From the NCBI RefSeq assembly GCF_000373925.1, contig NZ_KB892747.1, forward strand, positions 1 through 38,822: DNA of 38,822 nt. Direction: 5' to 3'. Shown here one piece after another: positions 17,064 to 25,856 of this stretch. The stretch's first letter is position 1; every line of letters begins with the position of its first letter. This stretch comes from Actinopolymorpha alba DSM 45243. GTDB taxonomy: Bacteria > Actinomycetota > Actinomycetes > Propionibacteriales > Actinopolymorphaceae. Below the pieces are notes generated by a model that was given only the letters and a program-made list of their open reading frames with translations, was not told the origin of the DNA and made no database searches. Both the position numbers and the translations under genes were made by a program.

Positions 17064-18743
17064 GTGGCCGGGAGAATTCGCAGACTTGCCTACCTTGTGG
17101 CGGCGGGGGCACTCCTCACCGCCCCCGCATGCACCTCCAAAGGCGCGGGAGCCTCCGATCCGACGGAGCGCACCGTCAAGGTGGCCGCCGTCGCCTCAGG
17201 TCCGTTCACCCACGCCTTCAATCCACTCATACAGGGATACGGCAACGCCAATGGTTATGCCGGTTCCTCGATTTTCCAACCACTCCTTCAGGACGACTTC
17301 GCCAACGGCAAGAACCGTCCATGGTTGGCTCAGTCGTTCAACTGGGGCCAGGATGGGAAGACGTTGACGATCAACGTTCGCTCGAACGTTCGATGGTCCG
17401 ACGGAAAGCAGCTGACCAGTGAGGATGTCGCCTTCACCTACGATCTACTCCGAAGGTTTCCGGCGCTCAACACTCAGGGATTTCCGCTCGCCGGCACCGG
17501 CACCGCCGGATCACACACAGCCGTGCTCAGATTCACCGAGCCGGCGTTCCAGATCATGTGGTGGCGGGTGCCCATCGTGCCCAAACACCTGTGGGAGAAG
17601 GTCAGCGATCCAGTCACCTTCACCAACGCGAACCCCGTCGGCAGCGGACCTTACCGACTGAAGACCTTCACGCCTCAGGTCATCACGCTGGAGCGGAATC
17701 CGCACTACTGGCAGAAGAATCAGCCTGTCATGAAGACCGTGCAGTACATCTCCTTCGAATCGACCAGCAGTATGGTCGCGGGCCTGCGGGCCGGCGATCT
17801 GGATTGGATCGGGCCTTCGAGCATCGACCCGAGGCCCATTGCGAAGCATGACCCTTCCGGGATCGGCTATTCGGTCACAAAGCCAAGCCCAGCGGTCATC
17901 GTACTCATGCCCAACCTGACCAGATATCCGCTGGACCAGCCGGTGGTACGCAAGGCGATCAGTCTCGCGCTTGATCGGCAGAAGGTCACCGAAATCGGGT
18001 TGAGTCGTCAGAACGAACCAGTTCAGTCGCCAACCGGACTGGACATCGAAACGCGTAGTGACGTACTCGCACCGGAGTACCGGGAGCTGAGATACGGGCC
18101 AGGCGACCCGGCCGAGGCCGCGCGGGTGCTCGAGGTCGCCGGCTACAGAAGAGGACCGAACGGGATCTTCCGAAGCCCGCGCGGAAAGCCACTGAGCTTT
18201 GAACTCATGCTACCCACCACCAACCCCTACGCTGATCTCGTCCGGGCGGCCCAGGTGATGACTCAGCAACTGCGGGCCGCTGGAATCGAGATCAAGGTCA
18301 GGGCCAAGGCCCAGGTCGCGTGGCGCACCGACACCGGATTGGGCAACTTTGATCTCACCATGCGCCCATTGGGCGGCACGCTCTCGGTCTACGACCTCTT
18401 CGATCGGATCTTCAATCAGAAGCTGCTTCTCCCCGCCGGCAAGAAGGTCGAGCGCAACTACGAACGCTACAAGAATCCAGCCGCCGGACAATCGCTCAGG
18501 TTATACGCCTCGAGCCCACCCGACAGCGCAGGCGAAAAGCAGGCTCTCGCAGAGCTCCAACGCCTCATGGTCGAGGACGTTCCAGTCATCCCGATGTTCT
18601 TCAGCGCCGGCGTCAGCTTGTGGCGTACCGACAAGGTCACCGGCTTTCCCAGCGAATCAGATCCGTACGCCGTCCCGCTTCCCAACGCGGACAACTCCGA
18701 GATCGTTCTAGCCAGGCTTCGACCCGCACCCGCCCGAAACTAG
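17064..18743 (+). CDS. SBP_bac_5 family substrate-binding lipoprotein
   Basis: A 559-residue extracytoplasmic solute-binding protein. GTG at 17064 is chosen because GGAGGGAGGAG ends four bases before it, and the product then begins with a compact signal (AGRIRRLAYLVAAGALLTAP) and lipobox TAPAC with Cys23. The family fold shows in FNWGQDGKTLTINVRSNVRW, then SEDVAFTYDLLRRFPA, NPVGSGPYRLKTF and VRKAISLALDRQKV. It is the only protein of the five-gene run with an export signal. No permease or ATPase genes follow, so if it serves transport it must borrow components encoded elsewhere; the Opp-type system at 4283-8109 has its own binding protein. A 90-nt gap separates it from the next gene. Confidence 0.9.
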   Translation: MAGRIRRLAYLVAAGALLTAPACTSKGAGASDPTERTVKVAAVASGPFTHAFNPLIQGYGNANGYAGSSIFQPLLQDDFANGKNRPWLAQSFNWGQDGKTLTINVRSNVRWSDGKQLTSEDVAFTYDLLRRFPALNTQGFPLAGTGTAGSHTAVLRFTEPAFQIMWWRVPIVPKHLWEKVSDPVTFTNANPVGSGPYRLKTFTPQVITLERNPHYWQKNQPVMKTVQYISFESTSSMVAGLRAGDLDWIGPSSIDPRPIAKHDPSGIGYSVTKPSPAVIVLMPNLTRYPLDQPVVRKAISLALDRQKVTEIGLSRQNEPVQSPTGLDIETRSDVLAPEYRELRYGPGDPAEAARVLEVAGYRRGPNGIFRSPRGKPLSFELMLPTTNPYADLVRAAQVMTQQLRAAGIEIKVRAKAQVAWRTDTGLGNFDLTMRPLGGTLSVYDLFDRIFNQKLLLPAGKKVERNYERYKNPAAGQSLRLYASSPPDSAGEKQALAELQRLMVEDVPVIPMFFSAGVSLWRTDKVTGFPSESDPYAVPLPNADNSEIVLARLRPAPARN

Positions 18744-18833
18744 GCGACGCTGCCCGCGAATGCCATCAGGTGTCATGCCGAACGCTCGTCTTCTGACAGT
18801 GACGTTCCCGCCAGCAACGAGGAGGCCAGACCA

Positions 18834-20258
18834 ATGACAACTGCCGGCGAGCTACGAATCGCCTTCGGTCCGGACGCGCACCTCACAGTCGCCACCGACG
18901 CGACCAGAAAGCCGGTCGAAGCCTTGCTGTGGGGGCTCGGCGAAACGCTGACGCTCGTGACCCCACAGGGAACCATCAAGCCGTGGCTGGCCAAGGACAT
19001 AACCGCCCTGGACCCGCTCACCTGGCGGGTAACCCTCCGCGACAACGCGAGGTTCTGGGACGGCAGCCGAGTCACCGCCGAGGATGTCGCGGCGTCCTTC
19101 CGGCGCAACTGGTCGACGCAGATAGCCACCGACTTCATGCTCAGCAAACAGACACAGGTAAGAGTCGTGGACGAAACAACGCTCGACTTCACGACACCGG
19201 AACCCACCGGCGGCGTTCCGTACGCCCTGGCCTACCACCAGCTGATCGTGCACAAGGGTGACGGACTGGTGATGACCGGAGCCTATCGACCGGTCGAATT
19301 CGAGATTGACCAACGCCTGGTCCTCGAACCCTTCCGCCAGCACTGGCAGGGACCGCCGCGCATCAAACGCATCACAGTGACGTACGAAGATGATCCAGGC
19401 GTTCGAATCAACGCTCTGAAGGCCGGCGAAGTCGATCTTCTCTACGGGCTTCAGCCCGACGTGTTGTCCCAGCTCGGAGACGATGTGGACGTTCAGTCCT
19501 CCATCACCAACCGAATTCATTACCTTCAGTTCAATCTCAGCCGACCACCGCTCGACGACCGGTGCGTGCGCGAGGCGGCGTCGTTGGCGATCGACCGCCA
19601 GGCACTTCTGGACGACGTGATGGGAGGGTACGGCGAAGCGGCGTACGCCTTCTTTCCAGATAACGCCGGCGTCGAATCGGTCGCGGTCCAGTCAACGGAC
19701 GTCCAGCGGGCCGCGAAGCTACTCGACCAGGCCGGGTGGTTGCCCGGGGCTGACGGCGTCCGTTACAAGGGCTCCCAGCGGCTGGGGTTCACGCTCTACT
19801 CGTTTCCACAGCGTGCCGAGATGACGCGTCTCGCCCACTCCATCCGCGACCAACTCCGGCGGGTTGGCTACGACATCACCGTCGAGCAGGTCCCGAACAT
19901 CGGAGTCCGCACCGCGGGCCGTGACTTCGACGCCGCCATGCGTTCGATCAACACACTCATCTCGGGCGACCCCTATTTCCTCCTCGCCATCACCCTGAGC
20001 CAGGCCGGCCGCGAAAACACCGGAGGCTATTTCAACCCGGAGGTCGAGCGGCTTCTCAGTGACCTCAAACAGGAACGGGACGCCATCCGCCGGCAGGAGC
20101 TGTCCGGTCAGATCCAGGAGGAAGTTCGCGACGGGGTTCCTAACGTCTACCTCCTGGTCGCGCCTTTGATCACCGCTGCCAGAAGGGGAAAGCTCAAGGG
20201 CCCCAATCCGAGCCCGTTCACGCAGTACTTCATCTCGACCGAACTCTCCGTCTCATGA
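18834..20258 (+). CDS. SBP_bac_5-like protein without signal peptide (paralogue 1)
   Basis: A 474-residue protein starting MTTAGELRIAFG, with GAGGAGG eight bases upstream and no hydrophobic N-terminus. The start leads straight into the first strand of the binding fold, so nothing is missing. Family features follow: PWLAKDITALDPLTWRVTLR, DGSRVTAEDVAASFRRNW, then VVDETTLDFTTPEPTGG, VREAASLAIDRQALLDDV and the closing QIQEEVRDGVPNVYLLVAP. It resembles the next gene product along its full length. SBP_bac_5 domains do occur in the cytoplasm, for example the C-terminal sensor of SgrR, but that protein carries a DNA-binding domain and this one does not. A cytoplasmic ligand-binding or enzymatic role is inferred. 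The stop overlaps the next start as ATGA. Confidence 0.82.
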   Translation: MTTAGELRIAFGPDAHLTVATDATRKPVEALLWGLGETLTLVTPQGTIKPWLAKDITALDPLTWRVTLRDNARFWDGSRVTAEDVAASFRRNWSTQIATDFMLSKQTQVRVVDETTLDFTTPEPTGGVPYALAYHQLIVHKGDGLVMTGAYRPVEFEIDQRLVLEPFRQHWQGPPRIKRITVTYEDDPGVRINALKAGEVDLLYGLQPDVLSQLGDDVDVQSSITNRIHYLQFNLSRPPLDDRCVREAASLAIDRQALLDDVMGGYGEAAYAFFPDNAGVESVAVQSTDVQRAAKLLDQAGWLPGADGVRYKGSQRLGFTLYSFPQRAEMTRLAHSIRDQLRRVGYDITVEQVPNIGVRTAGRDFDAAMRSINTLISGDPYFLLAITLSQAGRENTGGYFNPEVERLLSDLKQERDAIRRQELSGQIQEEVRDGVPNVYLLVAPLITAARRGKLKGPNPSPFTQYFISTELSVS

Positions 20259-21676
20259 GTGGCGTCAGTGGGCAGCTACGGATTGCCATGGGCGACGATC
20301 TGACCATCTCCGCCAACGCAACCCACAAGGCTTATGAAGTGATCGTGTGGGGCCTGGGTGAGACACTCACCCGAGTGTCTCACGACGGCAAGCTCGTAGC
20401 CTGGTTGGCGAAGAGCATCCGAAACCTCGATCTGTTGACGTGGCAGGTCCGGTTGCGAGACAACGCGGAATTCTGGGACGGATCACCCGTGACCGCGGAG
20501 GCGGTCGCCCAGTCGTTCCAGAAGAACTGGACGGTGCAGGCCGACGTCGATTCGCTTATCAGCAACGAGACCTGTATCCGGGTTGTCAATCGCACGACGC
20601 TGGAGTTCAGGACACCTGAGCCCACGGGCAACTTTCCCAACGCACTCGCCTACCACCAGTTTGTGGTCCATAAGTCTGATGGTGCGGTGATGACGGGGCC
20701 CTACCGGCCAGTCGACTATCAGCCCGGGAAGGTTCTGGAGCTGGAGGCTTTCCCGCTCCATTGGTCGGGATGCCCGCCTATCGAGCGGATCATTGTCCAG
20801 GTGATCAGCGATACCGCCGCACGGATCCGCGCACTCGAGGACGACGAGGTGGACCTTGCCTATGGGCTGCCGCCAGAGGCACTGTCGCGGTTCGGCGACG
20901 GCTACGAGATCACATCGATTCCTTCCAAGAAGCTCCATTTCATTCAGTTCAACCACACCCGCCCACCGTTCGATGACCGTGACGTCCGCGAAGCGACCTC
21001 GCTCGCCCTGGATCGGGTGAGCCTTCTCGAGGCGGCGCTTGCCGGGCATGGCGCTGTCGCAACCAGCGTCTTTCCGCCCTACGCCGGAGTCGGAGTAGCA
21101 CCGATCCAGTCCGGTGATGTCGAACGCGCCGAGCGGCTGCTGGACCAGGCAGGTTGGGTGCGTGACCGGAACGGCTTACGCCACAAGGGCACGGAACGAC
21201 TCGCCTGCACCCTCTACTCGTTCCCGCAGCGACGCGAGATGACCAGACTGGCGCAGGCTGTTGCGAGCCAGCTCGGCCCAGTGGGTTACGACGTGACCGT
21301 GCAGGAAGTGCCCAACATCGTCCAGCAGACCAAGGACGGTGACTTCTCTGCCTCCATGCGGTCCATCAATTCTCTTGTCACCGGAGATTCCTATTTCCTG
21401 CTGCGCGCCATGCTCGGAAAGGGCGGCCGGTCCAACCAGGGCGGCTACTTCAATCCGGAGGTGGAGCAGCTCCTTGGTGACCTTCGCGTAGAAACGGATC
21501 CCGGGGCACGCCAGCGCCTGTCCCTCCAGATCCAGGAGACCCAACGACACGACGTGTCCAACGTGTTCCTGCTCTTCACGCCCATTGTCATGGTCAGGCG
21601 ACGAGGCCGATTGGCACACTTCGAACCCGACTGGAACAACGAGTACATCATCAAGAGCGACATGTCGGTCGCGTAG
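20255..21676 (+). CDS. SBP_bac_5-like protein without signal peptide (paralogue 2)
   Basis: A 473-residue paralogue of the preceding product, starting MSGVSGQLRIAMGDD inside the preceding stop codon (ATGA), which implies translational coupling. Shared blocks include VWGLGETLTRVSHDGKLVAW, FWDGSPVTAEAVAQSF, TPEPTGNFPNALAYHQFVVH, VREATSLALDRVSLLEA and YFNPEVEQLLGDL. There is no signal peptide, lipobox or membrane segment. Where the first copy has VDLLYGLQPDVLSQLGDD, this one has VDLAYGLPPEALSRFGDG, so the ligand-contacting hinge regions are similar but not identical. Tandem duplication is the likely origin. The two may form a heteromer or bind related ligands (inference). Confidence 0.82.
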   Translation: MSGVSGQLRIAMGDDLTISANATHKAYEVIVWGLGETLTRVSHDGKLVAWLAKSIRNLDLLTWQVRLRDNAEFWDGSPVTAEAVAQSFQKNWTVQADVDSLISNETCIRVVNRTTLEFRTPEPTGNFPNALAYHQFVVHKSDGAVMTGPYRPVDYQPGKVLELEAFPLHWSGCPPIERIIVQVISDTAARIRALEDDEVDLAYGLPPEALSRFGDGYEITSIPSKKLHFIQFNHTRPPFDDRDVREATSLALDRVSLLEAALAGHGAVATSVFPPYAGVGVAPIQSGDVERAERLLDQAGWVRDRNGLRHKGTERLACTLYSFPQRREMTRLAQAVASQLGPVGYDVTVQEVPNIVQQTKDGDFSASMRSINSLVTGDSYFLLRAMLGKGGRSNQGGYFNPEVEQLLGDLRVETDPGARQRLSLQIQETQRHDVSNVFLLFTPIVMVRRRGRLAHFEPDWNNEYIIKSDMSVA

Positions 21677-21710
21677 CGAACCCGGATCAGGCGGCAAGGA
21701 GGGATGCACG

Positions 21711-22889
21711 ATGGCAGGTCCACTGGCGTTTCCTGGACAATCGCGGCCGGTCGATCCCGTGGGCCTCGCCGAGGCCCGGGCGATCGGAATCGCGGGGCGG
21801 TCGCGCCAGCGGTCTTACACCAGGACGTTCGATCTCAGCGCCATACCCTCATACCAACCACGCCGGAGCGTCCACTCGGTGATCAGGCAATGGGGACTCG
21901 AATATTTCCGCACGACCGGACTTATGGAGGTCTGGGAGCGGGGATTTCGGGAGTACCATCCGGGCGCGACCTTCCAGGACAATCTGACCAGCTCCGCGGT
22001 CGCCTTTCCAGGACTGATCGCGGGGCAGGCCGACCTCGCTCCGATGGGACGCCCCGCGCTCTGGACCGAGCTCAAAGGCGCGGAGCGGCAACAAGCCGCC
22101 GCCGGTGGAGTCGGTCTTACCCCGCTCGAGGTCGTTGTCTGCACAGGGTCGTTCGATGTCAGTGGTTGGTCGTTCGCATTCGGAATCTTCGTCAACAGCG
22201 CCAATCCCATCTCTCGCCTCACGCTCGACCAACTCGACGGCATCTTCGGCGCCGAACGCAGCGGCGGCTGGAAAGGCCTGGCCTGGGACACCAGCGTGGC
22301 CCGAGGCTCCGACCTGAACATCCGAACCTGGGGCCAACTCGGACTCACGGGCCGATGGAAAGACAAGGAAATCAACGTCTATGGCTACAACCTGAGTTTC
22401 CACTTCCCCGACGAGTTCGACAAGAAGGTCCTCAAGGGATCACAGAAGTGGAACGAGCGACTCATCACCTTCGCGAACACGTTCGGCGCCAAGGCGGACG
22501 GCACGATGACCGTGGCCGGCGAGCAGATGGTCGACGCGCTCGCTGATGATCCCTACGGCATCACCTACTCCTGTATTCGGTATCTGAACCCACACATCAA
22601 GCCGCTTCCCCTCGCACGTGAGTCGAGCGGACCCTACGTCGACCTCACGCTGGAGAACGTCCAGAACCGCACCTATCCATTGTTCAGAGACATCTACTAC
22701 TACATGAGCTTCCAGCCCGACAGAGAGCGTGCACTGGTGGACCCGGACGCCGCTGAGTTCCTGCGATACATCCTCAGCCGCCATGGCCAGGAAGCGATCC
22801 AGGAGCACGACGCGAAGTATCTACCCCTGACCAGCGATGAAGCCGCCAAGCAGCTTCGTAGGCTCGAAAGCCACCTGCCTTGGCAGTGA
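21711..22889 (+). CDS. PstS-like binding-fold protein without signal peptide (paralogue 1)
   Basis: A 392-residue protein. The ATG at 21711 has AAGGAGGG upstream; the open frame before it adds only polar residues, so no signal peptide is hidden there. The N-terminal 45 residues hold SYTRTFDLSAIPSYQPRR, a block also found in the next protein. A PstS/PBP-like_2 fold follows: GLIAGQADLAPMGR, then FAFGIFVNSANPISRLTLDQ with LDGIFGAE, RTWGQLGL, and near the end YPLFRDIYYYM, FLRYILSRHGQEAI and KYLPLT. These match the phosphate-type binding-protein family, including its C-terminal GYLPL-like closing strand. Whether phosphate is the ligand cannot be told. Cytoplasmic location is inferred from the missing signal. 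Confidence 0.78.
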   Translation: MAGPLAFPGQSRPVDPVGLAEARAIGIAGRSRQRSYTRTFDLSAIPSYQPRRSVHSVIRQWGLEYFRTTGLMEVWERGFREYHPGATFQDNLTSSAVAFPGLIAGQADLAPMGRPALWTELKGAERQQAAAGGVGLTPLEVVVCTGSFDVSGWSFAFGIFVNSANPISRLTLDQLDGIFGAERSGGWKGLAWDTSVARGSDLNIRTWGQLGLTGRWKDKEINVYGYNLSFHFPDEFDKKVLKGSQKWNERLITFANTFGAKADGTMTVAGEQMVDALADDPYGITYSCIRYLNPHIKPLPLARESSGPYVDLTLENVQNRTYPLFRDIYYYMSFQPDRERALVDPDAAEFLRYILSRHGQEAIQEHDAKYLPLTSDEAAKQLRRLESHLPWQ

Positions 22890-22905
22890 CCGCGCGGGAG
22901 GAACA

Positions 22906-24063
22906 ATGGACTCTCCTACGACGTCAGCCGCTGACCGCTCGGCGGAGACAGGTCCGCACGGCACGAGCACGACCGCGGACTCGCTCGCCCTCCAGCAGGC
23001 GCGAGAGAGATGGAAAGCGGAGCGAGCGAGGAAGGCCTACTACACCAGGAGGTTCGATCTCAGTGGCCTCCCCGAATACCAGCCGGAGCAGGTCGTATCC
23101 GGCACGATTCGTCAGCGCGGTGTCAACTACATCGCCGACAGCGGATTGGTCGACCGATGGGAAGAGGGATTTCGGCGGCACCACCCGGACGTGAGGTTCG
23201 ACGATGACCTGAAGAGCTCGGTCCTAGCCCTCCCGGCTCTGTATACGGGCATGGCGGATCTGGCTCCGATGGGCCGCCGACTGACCTGGGACGAGCTCAC
23301 CGCGTACCAACGTGAACTCAACGCCGCGCCCTTGGAGATCACCTTCGCCACAGGGTCGCTTGACGTTACTGGTTGGACCTACGCCCTCGCCGTGATGGTT
23401 CACCAGAGCAATCCGATCTCGAAGCTCACGTTCAGGCAGTTGGATGGCATCTTCGGAGCCGAGCGGACCGGTGGCTGGAACGGCCTGATGTGGGACACGT
23501 CGGTCGCTCGCGGAGCCGAGGAGAATATCCGAACCTGGGGGCAGCTCGGGCTCGGCGGTGAGTGGGAGCAAAGGCCCATCCACGTGTATGGATACAACTT
23601 GAAGTTCCATTTCCCCGACGAGTTCGCACGGAAGGTCCTGAACGGCGGAGACAAGTGGAACGAGCAGCTCATCGAGTACGCCAACGAAGCGAAACCCGAT
23701 GGGAGTGGTCTCGTCCTCGCTGCCGAGCAGTTCATGGCCGACCTGAGTGACGACCCCTGCGGGATCGCCTACGGTAGCGTGCACGATGTGACTCCCCAGA
23801 CCAAGCCTGTGGCGGTCTCGGCAACCGACGAGGGTCCCTTCGTTCCGATCAATCTCGGCACCGTTCAGGACCGCACGTATCCGCTGACGCGCGATGTCTA
23901 TTACTACCTCGCTGGCGAGCCGGGCAAGCCGATCGAGCCGAGGCTCAGGGAGTTTCTCAGGTACGTCGTCAGCCGCGAGGGCCAAGAAGCCGTCCAGCAG
24001 GACGGAAAGTACCTTCCGCTGACCGCTGAGTGCGCTGCCGAGCAGCTCCGCAAGCTTGGGTAG
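22906..24063 (+). CDS. PstS-like binding-fold protein without signal peptide (paralogue 2)
   Basis: A 385-residue paralogue of the preceding protein, 16 nt downstream, with GGGAGGAA before ATG 22906. The first 60 residues are polar and charged (TTADSLALQQARERWKAERA) and lead to YYTRRFDLSGLPEYQPEQ, the shared N-terminal block. The fold shows in LYTGMADLAPMGRR, YALAVMVHQSNPISKLTFRQ, RTWGQLGLGGEW, YPLTRDVYYYLAG and FLRYVVSREGQEAVQ. Long stretches such as VYGYNLKFHFPDEF are nearly the same in both copies, pointing to the ligand site. It is the last gene of the five-gene run and converges on rnj through a strong hairpin. Confidence 0.78.
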   Translation: MDSPTTSAADRSAETGPHGTSTTADSLALQQARERWKAERARKAYYTRRFDLSGLPEYQPEQVVSGTIRQRGVNYIADSGLVDRWEEGFRRHHPDVRFDDDLKSSVLALPALYTGMADLAPMGRRLTWDELTAYQRELNAAPLEITFATGSLDVTGWTYALAVMVHQSNPISKLTFRQLDGIFGAERTGGWNGLMWDTSVARGAEENIRTWGQLGLGGEWEQRPIHVYGYNLKFHFPDEFARKVLNGGDKWNEQLIEYANEAKPDGSGLVLAAEQFMADLSDDPCGIAYGSVHDVTPQTKPVAVSATDEGPFVPINLGTVQDRTYPLTRDVYYYLAGEPGKPIEPRLREFLRYVVSREGQEAVQQDGKYLPLTAECAAEQLRKLG

Positions 24064-24090
24064 GCCCGCCTAGGGCGCGCCGATCACCCC

Positions 24091-24153
24091 GTTTCGCCGG
24101 CGAAACGACGCGACGGCGGACGCGGTCGTTGCCTGACCGCGCCCGCCGTCGCG
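24091..24153. terminator. Bidirectional terminator between the binding-protein operon and rnj
   Basis: Two stems lie between the convergent genes: the perfect palindrome GTTTCGCCGGCGAAAC (24091-24106), and a 19-bp stem with one mismatch pairing 24109-24127 with 24135-24153 around a 7-nt loop. Confidence 0.75.
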
Positions 24154-24164
24154 AGAGATCCAGC

Positions 24165-25856
24165 TCAGATCTCGACGACGACCGGGATGATCATCGGGCG
24201 GCGCCGGTGAGAGTCGCTCACCCAGCGACCGACGGTACGCCGGATCAGCTGCTGCAGTTGGTAGATGTCGTCGACGCCCTCACGGCCGGCCCGAGTGAGC
24301 GCCTCCTCGATCAGCGGGCGGACCGGATCGAAGACCGAATCGTCCTCGGCGAACCCGCGCGCCTTGATCTCCGGGCCCCCGGTGACCTTGCCCGTCACCG
24401 AGTCGACCACCACGATCACCGAGATGAAGCCTTCCTCACCGAGGATCCGCCGGTCCTTCAACGAGACTTCGGTGATGTCACCCACGGTCGAGCCGTCGAC
24501 ATACACATAACCGCACTCGACCTTCCCGGTGATCCGCGCGACACCATCCACCAGGTCGACGACCACGCCGTCCTCGGCCACCACCACCCGGTCCCGCCGC
24601 ACACCGGTCGCGACCGCCAGGTCGGCGTTGGCGCGCATGTGCCGGATCTCGCCGTGGACCGGAAGCACGTTGCGCGGCTTGACGATGTTGTAGGCGTACA
24701 GCAACTCCCCAGCCGAGGCGTGCCCGGACACGTGCACGAGCGCGTTGCCCTTGTGGATGACGTCGGCACCCCACCGGCTCAGGCCGTTCATGACCCGGAA
24801 GACGGCGTTCTCGTTACCGGGGATGAGCGACGACGCGAGGACGACCGTGTCACCCGTCTCGATCCGGATCTGCGGGTGGTCGCGCCCGGCGATCCGCGAC
24901 AGCGCCGACAGCGGCTCACCCTGCGAACCCGTCGAGATCAGCACCACCTCGTGTGGCGCGTAGTTGTCGAGCTCTCGCACGTCGACCAGGGTGTTGGGCG
25001 GCACTCTGAGGAAGCCGAGCTCCCCCGCGACGCCCATGTTGCGCACCATCGACCGGCCGACGTAGGCGACCTTGCGGCCATGGTCCACCGCCGCGTCCAT
25101 GACCTGCTGGACCCGGTGTATGTGCGACGCGAAGCAGGCCACGATGATCCGGCGTTCGGCACTGGCGAAGATCCGGTCCAGGACGGGCGTGATGTCGCGT
25201 TCGGAGATGGTGAAGCCCGGCATCTCGGCGTTCGTGGAGTCGACGAGGAAGAGGTCGACGCCTTCCTCACCGAGCCGAGAGAACGCCCGCAGGTCGGTCA
25301 GCCGGCGGTCCAGCGGCAGCTGGTCCATCTTGAAGTCGCCGGTGTGGAGCACGAGCCCGGCGGCCGTACGGATCGCCACCGCGAGCGCGTCGGGGATCGA
25401 GTGGTTGACCGCCACGAACTCCAGGTCGAACGGCCCGAACTGCACCCGCTGGCGTTCGCGAACGACGTGTCGCGGAACGTCCTTCAGCCGGTGCTCGCGG
25501 AGCTTGCTCTCGACCAACGCGAGCGTGAGCTGCGAACCCACGACGGGAATGTCTGGTCGCTCGCGCAGGAGATAGGGGACGGCGCCGATGTGGTCCTCGT
25601 GACCGTGGGTGAGGACGATCGCCTCGACCTCGTCGAGCCGGTCACGAATCGGCTCGAAGTCGGGAAGGATCAGGTCGACGCCAGGATGCCGGTCCTCCGG
25701 GAAGAGCACGCCACAGTCGACGATCAGCAGTCGACCCTCGTGCTCGAACACCGTCATGTTGCGGCCGATCTCACCGAGGCCGCCGAGCGGAATGACCCGG
25801 AGCGCGCCGGGTGGGAGGGCGGGAGGGGGTCCGAGTTCAGGATGGGGGTGGCTCAT
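24165..25856 (-). CDS. rnj: Ribonuclease J
   Basis: A 563-residue metallo-beta-lactamase/beta-CASP ribonuclease with endo- and 5'-exonuclease activity in mRNA decay and rRNA processing; usual length is about 555. The metal site HGHEDH is at residues 84-89, preceded by LLIVDCGVLFPEDRHPGVD. VVNHSIPDALAV and the following LHTGDFK add the next ligands. The beta-CASP part includes FLVDSTNAE, VACFASHIHR, ISTGSQGEP and VHVSGHASAGE, and the C-terminal domain starts near KVECGYVYVDG. The start overlaps the dapA stop by 4 nt. The dapA-rnj order is conserved in actinobacteria, including Streptomyces and Mycobacterium. Confidence 0.95.
   Translation of the reverse strand: MSHPHPELGPPPALPPGALRVIPLGGLGEIGRNMTVFEHEGRLLIVDCGVLFPEDRHPGVDLILPDFEPIRDRLDEVEAIVLTHGHEDHIGAVPYLLRERPDIPVVGSQLTLALVESKLREHRLKDVPRHVVRERQRVQFGPFDLEFVAVNHSIPDALAVAIRTAAGLVLHTGDFKMDQLPLDRRLTDLRAFSRLGEEGVDLFLVDSTNAEMPGFTISERDITPVLDRIFASAERRIIVACFASHIHRVQQVMDAAVDHGRKVAYVGRSMVRNMGVAGELGFLRVPPNTLVDVRELDNYAPHEVVLISTGSQGEPLSALSRIAGRDHPQIRIETGDTVVLASSLIPGNENAVFRVMNGLSRWGADVIHKGNALVHVSGHASAGELLYAYNIVKPRNVLPVHGEIRHMRANADLAVATGVRRDRVVVAEDGVVVDLVDGVARITGKVECGYVYVDGSTVGDITEVSLKDRRILGEEGFISVIVVVDSVTGKVTGGPEIKARGFAEDDSVFDPVRPLIEEALTRAGREGVDDIYQLQQLIRRTVGRWVSDSHRRRPMIIPVVVEI

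Noticed and set aside
18834-24063. Missing signal peptides explained by wrong start codons
   Set aside because: Each of the four genes has a good ribosome site at the chosen ATG or an ATGA overlap, and upstream in-frame extensions are short and polar or blocked, with no hydrophobic stretch.
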